Part shown: piece after piece, positions 26,184-34,065 of the stretch
Layout: each line of letters opens with the position of its first letter
How positions within the stretch are numbered: the first letter of the stretch is position 1
Assembly: GCF_900101745.1 (NCBI RefSeq)
Contig: NZ_FNAD01000016.1
Location: 62,001 to 126,000, forward strand
Length of the DNA stretch: 64,000 nt
Source: Glycomyces harbinensis
GTDB lineage: Bacteria; Actinomycetota; Actinomycetes; Mycobacteriales; Micromonosporaceae
Direction: 5' to 3'
Notes under the pieces: model-generated
The model's database searches: none
Told to the model about the DNA's origin: nothing
What the model saw: only the letters and a program-made list of their open reading frames with translations
Made by a program: the position numbers and the translations under genes

Positions 26184-26258
26184 GGTCGATTAGCTCAGCG
26201 GGAGAGCACTCGCTTCACACGCGAGGGGTCACTGGTTCGATCCCAGTATCGACCACCA
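26184..26258 (+). tRNA. tRNA-Val(CAC) with encoded CCA
   Basis: The acceptor arms GGTCGAT (26184-26190) and ATCGACC (26248-26254) pair. The D-arm is GCTCAGCGGGAGAGC and the anticodon stem CTCGC-GCGAG frames loop TTCACAC with anticodon CAC, reading valine GUG. The T-arm CTGG-TTCGATC-CCAG and a genomically encoded CCA complete the tRNA. A hairpin terminator follows 4 bases later. Confidence 0.96.
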
Positions 26259-26262
26259 GCAA

Positions 26263-26291
26263 AAAGCCCCGGCCACTTGAGCCGGGGCTTT
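26263..26291 (+). terminator. tRNA terminator
   Basis: AAAGCCCCGGC (26263-26273) and GCCGGGGCTTT (26281-26291) are perfect inverted repeats around a 7-base loop, directly after the tRNA CCA. Confidence 0.85.
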
Positions 26292-26439
26292 CGCGTAGGA
26301 GCCGATCACCCTCTAAGTTGGGCTCCTCCAGCGTCTCGCCGAACACCTCATCCAGCAGGTCAGCGCCCTAGGTGATGTCCTTGACAGAGTCATTCCGCGT
26401 GCCGAAGACGTAGACGATGCCCGGCGCCGCGTCCCTTCC
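26291..26439 (-). pseudogene. Stop-interrupted coding fossil next to the tRNA
   Basis: The minus strand reads IVYVFGTRNDSVKDIT, then TAG (26370-26368), then GADLLDEVFGETLEEPNLEG in one frame, with codon use typical of real genes. There is no start, an upstream in-frame TGA and a terminator at its end, so this is a decayed fragment. The family was not recognised. A position just 3' of a tRNA fits the debris of an integrated element. Confidence 0.35.
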
Positions 26440-26470
26440 GATGACACCTCAGTTCACCGTCCACGCCAAG

Positions 26471-28192
26471 CTAGGGCTGGCGCTGTTGCGCCCGTTTGCG
26501 CAAGACCCGGGTGGCGGCGAGGAGGACCAGGCCTCCCAGCAGCGTCGCTCCGAGGCCGACCGTTGCGATCGCGCTCGTGTCGTTGCCGGTGTCCGCCAGC
26601 GGTCGGCACGGTCCCGGCGATCCGTCCGCGCCGTCATCCGCGGGCGCACCGTCCCCGTCCCCGTCGCCACCGTCTTCGTACGGCGGGAAATCGCACTCCG
26701 GCTGCCCGGCACCGACGGTCACGGTGACCGGCCCGGACTCTGATGCCGGGCACGAGTCGTCGCCCTCGTAGCGGGCGACGATGGTGTGCTCGCCTTCGGG
26801 AAGGGCGTCGGTGACCAGCGTGGCGGTGCCGTCCTCGAGGGCGGCACTGCCGATCTCCTCGCCGCCGGCGGTGAACGTGACGGTGCCGGTGGGCGTCCCC
26901 ACGGTGCAGGACACGTCGGCGGTGAGCGTGACCGTTTCGCCGACCTGGGCGCGCTCGGGCTCGGCGCTCAGTGTCGTGGTGGTCTGGGGCGACTGCGCGA
27001 TAGCGAGGCTGTGGTAACTGCCGACGCCGATGGCGACCGCCGGCTGAGCCTCAGGCTGTCGGACCTCGACCGGTTCGTTGCGGTTGGTGGTGGTGCCGTC
27101 GCCCACCTGGCCGTAGCGGTTGTAGCCCCAGCTCCACACCTGGCCGGTGTCGGTCAGCGCCACGGCGTGGTCGTCACCGGAGGCGACCTGCGTGATGATC
27201 GTGCCCTCGGGCAGGTGCACGGACACGGGCTCGCTGCGGTGGGTGTTGGTGCCGTCGCCGATCTGGCCGTAGGTGTTGTCGCCCCAAGCGAGCAGCTCAC
27301 CGGTGGACGTCAGCGCATAGCTTTGGAACCCGGTGCCGGCCGCGATGCCGGTGACCGTGGTGCCGGAGGGCAGGTTGGCGGCCACGGGCTCGGTGCGAGT
27401 GGTGGTGGTGCCGTCCCCCAGCTGACCCCGGACGTTGTATCCCCAGGACAGCACCTCCCCTGTGGAGGTGAGCGCATGGCTGTGGTCGTCACCGCCGGCG
27501 AGGGCGGTGACGGTGATGCCGGCGGGCAGGCGGACCTCGACCGGCGTGGTGCGCTGGGTGGTGGTGCCGTCGCCGAGCTGCCCGAGATCGTTGTCGCCCC
27601 ACGACAGGACCTCCCCGGTCGAGGTCAGTGCGAGGCTGTGGCCGGCCCCGGCGGCGATCGCCGTGACCGTCGTCCCCGACGGCAGATCGACCTCGACGGG
27701 GAGACCGCTCTCGGTGTTCGTGCCGTTGCCGAGCTGGCCCCATTCGTTGTATCCCCATGCCAGCACCTGCCCGGTCGAGGTCAGCGCCAGGACGTGGTCG
27801 TCGCCGACCGAGATCGCCGTGACCGTCGTGCCTTCCGGCAGTTCGACGTTCACCGGCTCAGTGCTGTTGGTGAACGAATCCTCGCCGAGCTGGCCGACAT
27901 CGTTCTGCCCCCAGGCCAGCACCGCACCTGCGGAGGTCAGGGCTATTGAGAACCCGTAGCCGCCGCCCACCGCGGTCACGCTCGCCCCATCGGGCAGCGC
28001 CACCGAACCGGGCACCCATTCCCCTGCCGAGTTGAGTGAGCCGTTGCCCAACTGGCCGTACTGGTTGCGCCCCCAGCTCAACGCCTCGTCACCAGTGGCG
28101 GCCGTGGCCGCGCTCGCCACCGCCAGAGCCGATCCCAGAGCCGCACCGACAGCCGTCACCGCAGCCAGCGCTCGCCGAACACTCGGTCGCAT
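26471..28192 (-). CDS. Sortase-anchored RCC1-repeat surface protein
   Basis: This 573-residue protein has a signal peptide (RRALAAVTAVGAALGSALAVASA) and seven RCC1-like propeller blades of about 50 residues, each with a WG.N..GQLG(D/N)GT core. An Ig-like repeat domain (SPQTTTTLSAEPERAQVGET to VTVTVG) and an acidic linker follow. The C-terminus has LADTG (532-536), a hydrophobic helix and RKRAQQRQP, a class-E (LAXTG) sortase signal, so it should be covalently attached to the cell wall. Its role, perhaps binding a surface ligand, is unknown. No sortase gene is in the window. Confidence 0.92.
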   Translation of the reverse strand: MRPSVRRALAAVTAVGAALGSALAVASAATAATGDEALSWGRNQYGQLGNGSLNSAGEWVPGSVALPDGASVTAVGGGYGFSIALTSAGAVLAWGQNDVGQLGEDSFTNSTEPVNVELPEGTTVTAISVGDDHVLALTSTGQVLAWGYNEWGQLGNGTNTESGLPVEVDLPSGTTVTAIAAGAGHSLALTSTGEVLSWGDNDLGQLGDGTTTQRTTPVEVRLPAGITVTALAGGDDHSHALTSTGEVLSWGYNVRGQLGDGTTTTRTEPVAANLPSGTTVTGIAAGTGFQSYALTSTGELLAWGDNTYGQIGDGTNTHRSEPVSVHLPEGTIITQVASGDDHAVALTDTGQVWSWGYNRYGQVGDGTTTNRNEPVEVRQPEAQPAVAIGVGSYHSLAIAQSPQTTTTLSAEPERAQVGETVTLTADVSCTVGTPTGTVTFTAGGEEIGSAALEDGTATLVTDALPEGEHTIVARYEGDDSCPASESGPVTVTVGAGQPECDFPPYEDGGDGDGDGAPADDGADGSPGPCRPLADTGNDTSAIATVGLGATLLGGLVLLAATRVLRKRAQQRQP

Positions 28193-28535
28193 GCACCCTC
28201 ACTTCACACAGAGAAACTCCTCGACTGACCGCTCCGACGATACGATCGACGAGGCGTGATCTGGGTGAAGCCGCGCCCGCAACAAGGGCGCGCCGAGGAC
28301 GGCACATACTCACTCTGCAAGCAGCACAGTGCGATTCACTGTACTTGCAGTCTGGTGTAGACGGTCACCTGATCGGGTGGATGCCGAGGCGGCGCGTCCC
28401 TCGGTTCGCGCAGTTGTTCCGCTCCCTTGAACAACGCGCGGCGGGCCCGACGCGATTCACGTTCGGCTTGGAAGTCCCGTCTGCCCGAATGCGCGGTGCG
28501 AAGAGCGTCGCCTTTCGCACCGCGCCACGGTGCTG
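28193..28535. other. Intergenic region with a bulged inverted repeat
   Basis: No gene is supported. At 28315-28350, CTGCAAG and CTTGCAG, with inner ACAGTG and CACTGT, form an imperfect inverted repeat with a 5-base loop. GCGCCC and GGGCGC near 28274-28292 form a second small hairpin. The region separates the RCC1 gene from the small secreted-protein gene, both on the minus strand. Confidence 0.4.
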
Positions 28536-28928
28536 CTACGCCGTGAAGGTCGAGCTGTACGTGTGGTTGAGGCCGCCCTCACGCCACATGTGGATCCTCA
28601 CGGAACTGCCGTCGGTGGCGTCGTAGTCGCACCACGAGTCGGATGCCGGGTGCTCGTTGAGGCAGTTGACGTAGTCCGGGGCGTCAGCCCAGCCGCCGTT
28701 CTGGTAGACCTCCAGCTCGGCATAGGCGAAGTAGCCGTCATCGACCTTGTCGTTCACCCGGAGCCATTCGCCCTGCTCGTAGAAGTACGCGCATCCCCAA
28801 GACGTGCAGACGTATCCGGTGAGCGGACCGGGGTTGGACGGATCCGCCGAGGCGGTACCGGGAACGGCGACGGCGGCCAGGACTGCCGCGGTGGCGGCCA
28901 CGAACAGGGTGGTGATTCTGCGGATCAT
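28536..28928 (-). CDS. Small secreted protein of unknown function
   Basis: This 130-residue protein has a signal peptide (MIRRITTLFVAATAAVLAAVAVPGTASA) and a mature domain of about 100 residues with four Cys (YVCTSWGC, VNCLNE, SWCDYD) that could form two disulfides. The domain is rich in aromatic residues and probably beta-structured. ATG 28928 follows AAGGAG at good spacing; the in-frame extension upstream lacks a ribosome site. No family was recognised. It lies in a patchy accessory zone beside the RCC1 surface protein. Confidence 0.75.
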   Translation of the reverse strand: MIRRITTLFVAATAAVLAAVAVPGTASADPSNPGPLTGYVCTSWGCAYFYEQGEWLRVNDKVDDGYFAYAELEVYQNGGWADAPDYVNCLNEHPASDSWCDYDATDGSSVRIHMWREGGLNHTYSSTFTA

Positions 28929-29333
28929 CAGGACTCCTTCTGGAGTTGGAAGGGGGCTCGGCACATCCGAGCGGGTGGAGTCTCGGATCGAGCCGAACCG
29001 TCTGGCCCACAAGCTATATCAAGAGACCCAGGTCCTCAGTGGCGCGACAGACGCCGAGGGCGTCGCGGCGCTGGTCCCGAGTGTCCGGCGTTTCGACAGT
29101 GCCGCCGCACCGACCGGCGCCGATGCCGTGACCACCTAACGACTTCGTGGATGGTTGTGTCTGATGTGCAAGGACTTCGAGGTGGATGATGGGTGCATGC
29201 GCCTTTCGTCTCGAGGTCGCCCTCCGCGACCGAGTACTCAGGCAGGGCCTGCCGACGAAGAACCAGCAGCCGCAGGTAGTCCTGGACCTCACCCGAAGTG
29301 GTCCTGGACCTCACAAGAAAAGCCAGTGCGCAC
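28929..29333. other. Intergenic region without a supported gene
   Basis: Both strands show only short frames with mixed codon use. GTCCTGGACCTCAC occurs twice (about 29279-29292 and 29301-29314), a 22-bp direct repeat just upstream of the beta-propeller gene. Degraded coding sequence may be present, but I could not identify any family. Confidence 0.4.
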
Positions 29334-30434
29334 ATGACTGATGAACATCTGAGCAAGTACTCCGGACACACCCATGCCTACAGCCACGACATCACTCCGG
29401 TCATCGCGCTGAACGGCACGCTCGTGACGGTCAGTGTGGACCGCGACGGGGTGCTGTGGACCTGCGATCTCACCGGTGGCCCCTGCGTGCAGCGCCCCTT
29501 GGAGCTGGACCGGGCGGGCCCGGAGGACGAATGGTATTACGAGGTCGGCGAATGGTGCGAGGACGACGACACTGACGAGGACCCGGGCGGCGGGGGGCTC
29601 CGGCCCAGGGTCGAGGTGGATCCGAGCGATCTCGCCGTCCAGTTGACCGTGGCGCACCTCGACGGGCGCCCCGTCGTGCTCACCGGCGGCGCCCGGTTCG
29701 ACCTGTCCCATCCCGACTTCGAGGCCGCGGGCGGCGCGGTCCGCGTCTGGGACCTCGCCACCGGCCGCAAGGTGGGCGCGACTATCACCGGCCATGAACT
29801 GGGAGTCACCGCGCTCACCACCGTCGCCTCCGACCAGGGCCTGATCTCCGTCAGCAGCTCCGAGGAAGGCCGGCTGGTGGCACGGAATCTGAGCCGTGGC
29901 GGGAAGCCGGTCGCAAGGATTCAGGGCAGTTACAACGGCGGCATGGGAGCGGGTCTCGTCAAGGGCAGGCCCGTGGCGGTGACGGGCGGCCACGACAACT
30001 TCGCGCAGGCCTGGGACCTCCTCAGCGGCGAGCCGATCGGCAAGCCCTTGACCGGCATCGATCCGATGGTGCGAGAGATCGCCCTCACCGAGATCGACGG
30101 CGAGGCCGTGGTCGTGGCGAGCGGTGGCGGCTCGAGCGACTGCGCGCTGCACCTGTGGAGCCTAGACGCCCAGGAGCGGATCGGCCCGCGCCTGACCGGC
30201 CACGACAACACCATCGGGAGCCTGGGAACGGCCGCCATCGCTGGGCGTTCCATCGCTCTGACCAGCAGCAGCGACGGCTTGCGCAGATGGGACCTAGCCC
30301 GCGGTGAACAGCTCGGCGAGGTGCTGGCCGGCCACTCCCTCACAATGATCACCGAGGTTGAGGGCGTCCCGACAGCCGTCATATCAAGCAACGACGCCAT
30401 CCGCCTGTGGGACCTCGCGGCACTGATCGCCTGA
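29334..30434 (+). CDS. WD40-type beta-propeller protein
   Basis: This cytoplasmic protein of about 366 residues has WD40-like blades ending VRVWDLATGRKVGATITGH, AWDLLSGEPIGKPLTG, LWSLDAQERIGPRLTGH, RRWDLARGEQLGEVLAGH and LWDLAALIA. Such stand-alone propellers usually scaffold protein contacts. The start is uncertain: ATG 29334 begins MTDEHLSKYSGHTHAYSHDI, which matches a first blade, while GTG 29298 would add 12 residues; neither has a good ribosome site. No catalytic domain is present. The 3' end overlaps the convergent oxidoreductase gene by 51 bp. Confidence 0.82.
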   Translation: MTDEHLSKYSGHTHAYSHDITPVIALNGTLVTVSVDRDGVLWTCDLTGGPCVQRPLELDRAGPEDEWYYEVGEWCEDDDTDEDPGGGGLRPRVEVDPSDLAVQLTVAHLDGRPVVLTGGARFDLSHPDFEAAGGAVRVWDLATGRKVGATITGHELGVTALTTVASDQGLISVSSSEEGRLVARNLSRGGKPVARIQGSYNGGMGAGLVKGRPVAVTGGHDNFAQAWDLLSGEPIGKPLTGIDPMVREIALTEIDGEAVVVASGGGSSDCALHLWSLDAQERIGPRLTGHDNTIGSLGTAAIAGRSIALTSSSDGLRRWDLARGEQLGEVLAGHSLTMITEVEGVPTAVISSNDAIRLWDLAALIA

Positions 30435-31400
30435 CTCCCCGACCGCAGCTCGCAGGACGAGTATGAGTTTGCCGCCGGGTCGGCGGGATCGGCTGAGTTC
30501 GGCCGCTTTCTGGATCTGGTCGAACGTGTAGGTGCGGGCGACCGGTACGACCAATACGCCTTCGCCGGCGAGCCGGGCGAACTCGTCCATCTGGTCGTAG
30601 CGGATCCCGGTGGTGATCCGGACGCCCAGCTCAGCCGCGGCGGCGAAGTCCGAGACGGTGAGGACGCGGTCGGGATCCCCGGTCAGCTCGATCAAGGTCG
30701 GCAGTGAGCCGCCGGCCGGGCTGGGCTGGTCGGCTCGGTCGATCCGGCCGCCGGTCGGCGCCGCGTCCAGGGCGCGGTCGACACGGCCTCCGGCTAGTGC
30801 GCTGACGCGTTCGGCCATGCCCTCGCCATAGGCCGTCACCTGGGCGCCGACCTCTTCCAGGGCGGCGGCCCGAGTCGGCCCGGCGGTGGCGATCACCCGC
30901 ATACCCCGGTGCAGCGCGAGGCGCACCGCCGCCTCACCCACGGTGGTGCCCGCGCCGTGGACGAGTAGCAGCTCACCCGGCTGGACGCCGAGGTCGTCGA
31001 GCGCGCGCCACGCCGTCTCGGCCGCCATCGGCAGCGCGGCGGCCTCCTCGGCGGTGACGCCTTCGGGAATGCGTGCCCAGGCCGGCATCAGCGCGTACTC
31101 GGCGGCGCCGGCCGTCGGGCCGTCGAAGGTGGCCGGGCCGAACACGCGGTCACCGGCCTGGACGCCGGTGACGCCCTCACCGAGCGCGTCGACGGTGCCC
31201 GCGATCTCGAGACCGAGCCCGCGCGGCAGCGGCGGCAGATGGTCGGCGAGGAGACCGTCGACGAGGTGCCAGTCGGCCGGTGTCAGGCCGCACGCCTGCA
31301 CGGCGATCCGGATCTGTCCGGGTCCGGGCTCCGGTGTCGGGACGTCGCGGAGCACGATCACGTCCGGGGAACCGAACCGGTCGAATTGCAGCGCCTTCAT
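30384..31400 (-). CDS. Zinc-free quinone oxidoreductase-like dehydrogenase (MDR family)
   Basis: This 338-residue medium-chain reductase of the NADPH:quinone oxidoreductase branch begins KALQFDRFGSPDVIVLRDVP. It has no catalytic zinc ligands, and its NADPH site is LLVHGAGTTVGEAAVRLALHRG. GGGAG lies upstream of ATG 31400. It is divergent from a TetR gene, and two palindromes in between match a TetR-operator arrangement, so it is probably induced by an electrophile or drug. A paralogue with a MarR regulator lies at 37472-38377. Confidence 0.9.
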   Translation of the reverse strand: MKALQFDRFGSPDVIVLRDVPTPEPGPGQIRIAVQACGLTPADWHLVDGLLADHLPPLPRGLGLEIAGTVDALGEGVTGVQAGDRVFGPATFDGPTAGAAEYALMPAWARIPEGVTAEEAAALPMAAETAWRALDDLGVQPGELLLVHGAGTTVGEAAVRLALHRGMRVIATAGPTRAAALEEVGAQVTAYGEGMAERVSALAGGRVDRALDAAPTGGRIDRADQPSPAGGSLPTLIELTGDPDRVLTVSDFAAAAELGVRITTGIRYDQMDEFARLAGEGVLVVPVARTYTFDQIQKAAELSRSRRPGGKLILVLRAAVGESGDQCREVPQADGVVA

Positions 31401-31417
31401 GATGATCTCCCGCCTGA

Positions 31418-31435
31418 TGACAGCATCTGTTGTCA
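31418..31435. promoter_or_regulatory. TetR operator, site A
   Basis: TGACAGC-ATCT-GTTGTCA is an imperfect palindrome between the divergent oxidoreductase and TetR genes, 18 bp upstream of the oxidoreductase ATG. It matches site B in 14 of 18 positions. Confidence 0.75.
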
Positions 31436-31453
31436 TCGACCGTATCACCGTGG

Positions 31454-31471
31454 CGACAACTTCTGTTGTCG
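31454..31471. promoter_or_regulatory. TetR operator, site B
   Basis: CGACAAC-TTCT-GTTGTCG is a palindrome with perfect 7-base arms, 36 bp centre to centre from site A. It abuts the TetR gene's -10 box TACCCT (31472-31477), indicating autorepression. Confidence 0.82.
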
Positions 31472-31484
31472 TACCCTGATGGGT

Positions 31485-32078
31485 ATGCCGAGATGGGAAT
31501 CCGACGCACAGGGCCGACTCGAGCGCGCAGCGCTTGAACTGTTCGAGACACAGGGGTTCGAGCGCACCTCGGTCGCGCAGATCGCGGACGCCGCCGGTCT
31601 GAAGGAGCGCTCCTTCTACCGCTACTTCCCCGACAAGCGGGAAGTCCTCTTCGCCGGCAACGAACTCGAGGCCCACCTCGTCGCCCAGGTCGAGGCGACC
31701 GACCCGGGCCTCACGCCGATCGAGGCGGTGCTCGACGCACTGAGGACCGCCGAGGGGATCTTTCGCCCGCGCGAGTTCCTGCTGCGCCGCGCCAGAGTCA
31801 TCGCCGCCAACCCGGCACTGGTCGAGCGCGATCTGATCAAGCTCGCCGACATCGCCGACGCGCTGGCGCGGGTGCTCGAGCGCCGCGGCGTCGAGCCCGG
31901 CAAGGCACGCTTCATCATCGACGTGGTGCTGGCGATCCACCGGCGCGCCACGTCCCGCTGGCTGACCGACCCGGACACCACTCTCTCCCAGCTCATCACC
32001 CAGGCCGCCGACGAGCTGCGCGAGGCGGTCATGCCGCCGGCACCGACGACCCGCCGCCAAGGAGAGCTGCTCGACTGA
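31485..32078 (+). CDS. TetR family repressor of the adjacent oxidoreductase
   Basis: This regulator of about 197 residues has an N-terminal HTH (RLERAALELFETQGFERTSV, then FYRYFPDKREVLFAG) and a helical ligand domain with many Arg/Ala helices. ATG 31485 lies 7 bases after TACCCT, giving a leaderless transcript; ATG 31479 is only two residues longer. Divergence from the oxidoreductase with two shared palindromes makes it the probable local repressor. Confidence 0.9.
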   Translation: MPRWESDAQGRLERAALELFETQGFERTSVAQIADAAGLKERSFYRYFPDKREVLFAGNELEAHLVAQVEATDPGLTPIEAVLDALRTAEGIFRPREFLLRRARVIAANPALVERDLIKLADIADALARVLERRGVEPGKARFIIDVVLAIHRRATSRWLTDPDTTLSQLITQAADELREAVMPPAPTTRRQGELLD

Positions 32079-32338
32079 GTCTTCCCCGCAGACGATCGAG
32101 CGCGGACCAGCCCGACGAGAAGGTCGCTGCAGTCCGTGATTTGAAAGCCGGCGGGCTGCCCTGAGCCGGAGCGGCGCTCGCAACCGCTCCAGGCCCTCGC
32201 GCCGAGCACGAGCCCAGAGATCTTTTGCCCCTGCCGACGTCTATTCCGCCGGCCTGGCCGGCACTGACGCCCTCGGCGCTCAGGGTCGTGAGCTGGACCC
32301 TGCATTGAGCGCCGAAGGCCGGCAGTCCGTTCTCGCGC

Positions 32339-32809
32339 TCAGTGCTTGGAGAGGTCCGCGGCGTCCTCGGGACCGCGCAGGGCGGGCATCGGTCGCTTGC
32401 TCCACAGGATGTCGATCAGCTCCCGCTGCCCGTACACGGGCTCGGGGTGCTCGGTCGCCAGGACGGAGGTCCCGTCGAAGTCGAACCGCACGATCCAGAT
32501 CGGGTACCCGTACTGGTAGCCGGTGGCCGTCGCCAGGGTCCCGTCCTGCCGGAACTCCCGGGTGATCCCGTACAGGTGGTTGCCTTGGAACCACTCCTCC
32601 TCGATGAGGTCGCCGTCGGGCGAGATCCGGCCGCTGGGACCGTCGAGCAGGCCGTCCTTGAAGCTCTGGAACTCGTAGACGCCGCCCTCCAGCATCTCGC
32701 CGGTGAACCCGGTGAACCGCTCCGACCCGCGCCAGTAGAGCTGGTCCTGGTCGACGCGGACCTCCTCGTCGGGCACCGACAGCGCGACGGGGTCGTAACT
32801 CGGTTTCAT
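32339..32809 (-). CDS. MORN-repeat-like (YwqK-type) protein, probable toxin immunity protein
   Basis: This 156-residue soluble protein carries MORN/YwqK-type repeats: GGVYEFQSFKDGLLDGPSGR, LIEEEWFQGNHLYGITREF and LATATGYQYGYPIWIVRF. YwqK-like proteins act as antitoxin or immunity proteins in polymorphic-toxin loci. Its ATG overlaps the deaminase-toxin stop (ATGA), the toxin-then-immunity order expected for such operons. I infer that it neutralises that toxin; this is not shown by sequence alone. Confidence 0.78.
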   Translation of the reverse strand: MKPSYDPVALSVPDEEVRVDQDQLYWRGSERFTGFTGEMLEGGVYEFQSFKDGLLDGPSGRISPDGDLIEEEWFQGNHLYGITREFRQDGTLATATGYQYGYPIWIVRFDFDGTSVLATEHPEPVYGQRELIDILWSKRPMPALRGPEDAADLSKH

Positions 32810-33540
32810 ACTGAGAAATCACTACTCCAGTTGTTGTCCACCTGGTGACCGCCGGGGCCGCCGGCCTCCCAGCCGGCTTTGGAGCCGTGGACGCCGTCGC
32901 ACATCTGCGTGCAGTTGCCGCAGCAGCGCATGTCGTTCTTGGTCTTGGGGTTCCCGTTGTGAAGCATGAAGTCTTCCATGAACGGCTCGCGGCCCGGATC
33001 GTTTCGAGCGTCCTTGATCGCCTGGTTCGTCGCCCGGGTCTCCGAGTGCGTGCCCGGAGCGCCGTGCCAGTCCTGGTTCTCCTGCATCTGCCAGAAGGGG
33101 CCGTTCCTGTCGAGGGACTTTTTATACCGCTCGCGCAGGATCGGGTCCAGGTCGTCGGGGTTCATATTCCATTTGTCCCTCTTGTGGACGTTGTGGTCGT
33201 AGTAGACCCGCCCCGACTTCCGGTCCCACACGGCGCTCACGCACGGCATCCGCTTGGCGTTGCTCCAGCGTTCGGGGTTCTCGTCGATGTACTCGTTCCA
33301 GCGTTCCCTGAGCTTCTCGTGGTCCTTGTTCTTGTCGCCGGTGGGCTCCATGTAGTCCCATCTGCGGGGTTTGGGCTCCCTGCCGATGTCGTCGAGCTTG
33401 TTCTCGAGGTTCTGAACGTCAGGGTCGCTGGAGCGCGACGGGCCGCGGGGCTCGGGCTTGCGGAACGAACCCGGGTAGCTGAGGACCTTGTTGACGACCG
33501 TGCTGACGCCGGACTTCGAGCCGTCCTTCGGTTTAGGCAC
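32806..33540 (-). CDS. YwqJ-type nucleic-acid deaminase toxin (polymorphic toxin C-terminal domain)
   Basis: The 244-residue product has a charged N-terminal linker (about 1-95), then a deaminase-like core: MPCVSAVWDRKSGRVYYDHN (98-117), HSE (165-167) in APGTHSETRATNQAIKDA, and a C206/C207-C210 pair in DMRCCGNCTQM. The H-x-E plus CxxC set is the zinc and proton-shuttle signature of the deaminase fold, closest to YwqJ. GTG 33540 overlaps the carrier protein's stop codon by 8 bp, with no signal peptide of its own. Export probably depends on the WXG100-like proteins upstream. The substrate base is unknown. Confidence 0.85.
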   Translation of the reverse strand: MPKPKDGSKSGVSTVVNKVLSYPGSFRKPEPRGPSRSSDPDVQNLENKLDDIGREPKPRRWDYMEPTGDKNKDHEKLRERWNEYIDENPERWSNAKRMPCVSAVWDRKSGRVYYDHNVHKRDKWNMNPDDLDPILRERYKKSLDRNGPFWQMQENQDWHGAPGTHSETRATNQAIKDARNDPGREPFMEDFMLHNGNPKTKNDMRCCGNCTQMCDGVHGSKAGWEAGGPGGHQVDNNWSSDFSV

Positions 33541-34030
33541 CCTTCATCACCGCATTCAACGCCTGGTCGAGGAGCTGGTCGATGATCAGCCCCGCGATCT
33601 GCTTGAAGATGGGAATCTGCACCAGCGAGGCCCCGAACGTGACCGGCGCCGTCGCGATGGCCCACGCGATCTGCACCGCCAGGATCGCGAGCTGCACGAT
33701 CACCGCGATCTTCAGCGCCAGGATGACGCCGGCGGCGATCGTCAGGCCGATGTTGATCTCATTGGACGGATCACCGATGTCGGCGATGTTCTTCATCGCC
33801 GACTTCTCGTCCTCCCAATGGGTCTGGAAGGCGTCGATGTCACCGCCCGCGTTGTTCTCGATCAGGGTCCGGGACGCCGCGCTGAGCGATTCGACCCGAG
33901 CGGAGATCTGATCGGCCATGCCGGTCCACTCCCCCGCGAGGTTGAAGATCTTCTCCTCGTCCGACTCGGGCCATTCGTACCCGAGCACCCCCAGCAGGGT
34001 GATCAACTCGGAGGGCAGTTGCATGCCCAT
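33533..34030 (-). CDS. WXG100-like type VII secretion carrier protein
   Basis: This 165-residue protein starts MGMQLPSELITLLGVLGYEW, the N-terminal domain found in actinobacterial type VII secreted toxins. It includes a WxG turn at W35-T-G37, helical pairs, and a long hydrophobic/helical region at about 92-160 (AAGVILALKIAVIVQLAILA). Usually such a domain is fused to the toxin; here it is separate and its stop overlaps the toxin start. AAGGAG precedes ATG 34030. It should guide or deliver the deaminase through a type VII (Esx) system encoded elsewhere. Confidence 0.78.
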   Translation of the reverse strand: MGMQLPSELITLLGVLGYEWPESDEEKIFNLAGEWTGMADQISARVESLSAASRTLIENNAGGDIDAFQTHWEDEKSAMKNIADIGDPSNEINIGLTIAAGVILALKIAVIVQLAILAVQIAWAIATAPVTFGASLVQIPIFKQIAGLIIDQLLDQALNAVMKGA

Positions 34031-34065
34031 CTAGGGGGCTCCTTCTTGTCCGGGGACGCGGCCGA

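Noticed and set aside
26184..26258. Integrase attachment site in the tRNA
   Set aside because: A tRNA next to a coding fossil is suggestive, but I found no second copy of the tRNA 3' end within the window, so no attachment site can be called.
28804..29292. Several short frames between the small secreted protein and the propeller gene
   Set aside because: None has a ribosome site, a plausible start context or a recognisable domain. The codon patterns are mixed, so I left the region as unassigned.
32079..32338. Possible transposase remnant between the TetR and MORN-like genes
   Set aside because: There are no inverted ends or conserved residues; GC-rich hairpins alone do not support it. I see no gene in this stretch.
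32280..32822. Alternative frame over the MORN-like gene
   Set aside because: The frame at 32339-32809 has repeat structure and an exact ATGA overlap with the toxin gene. The alternative has neither.
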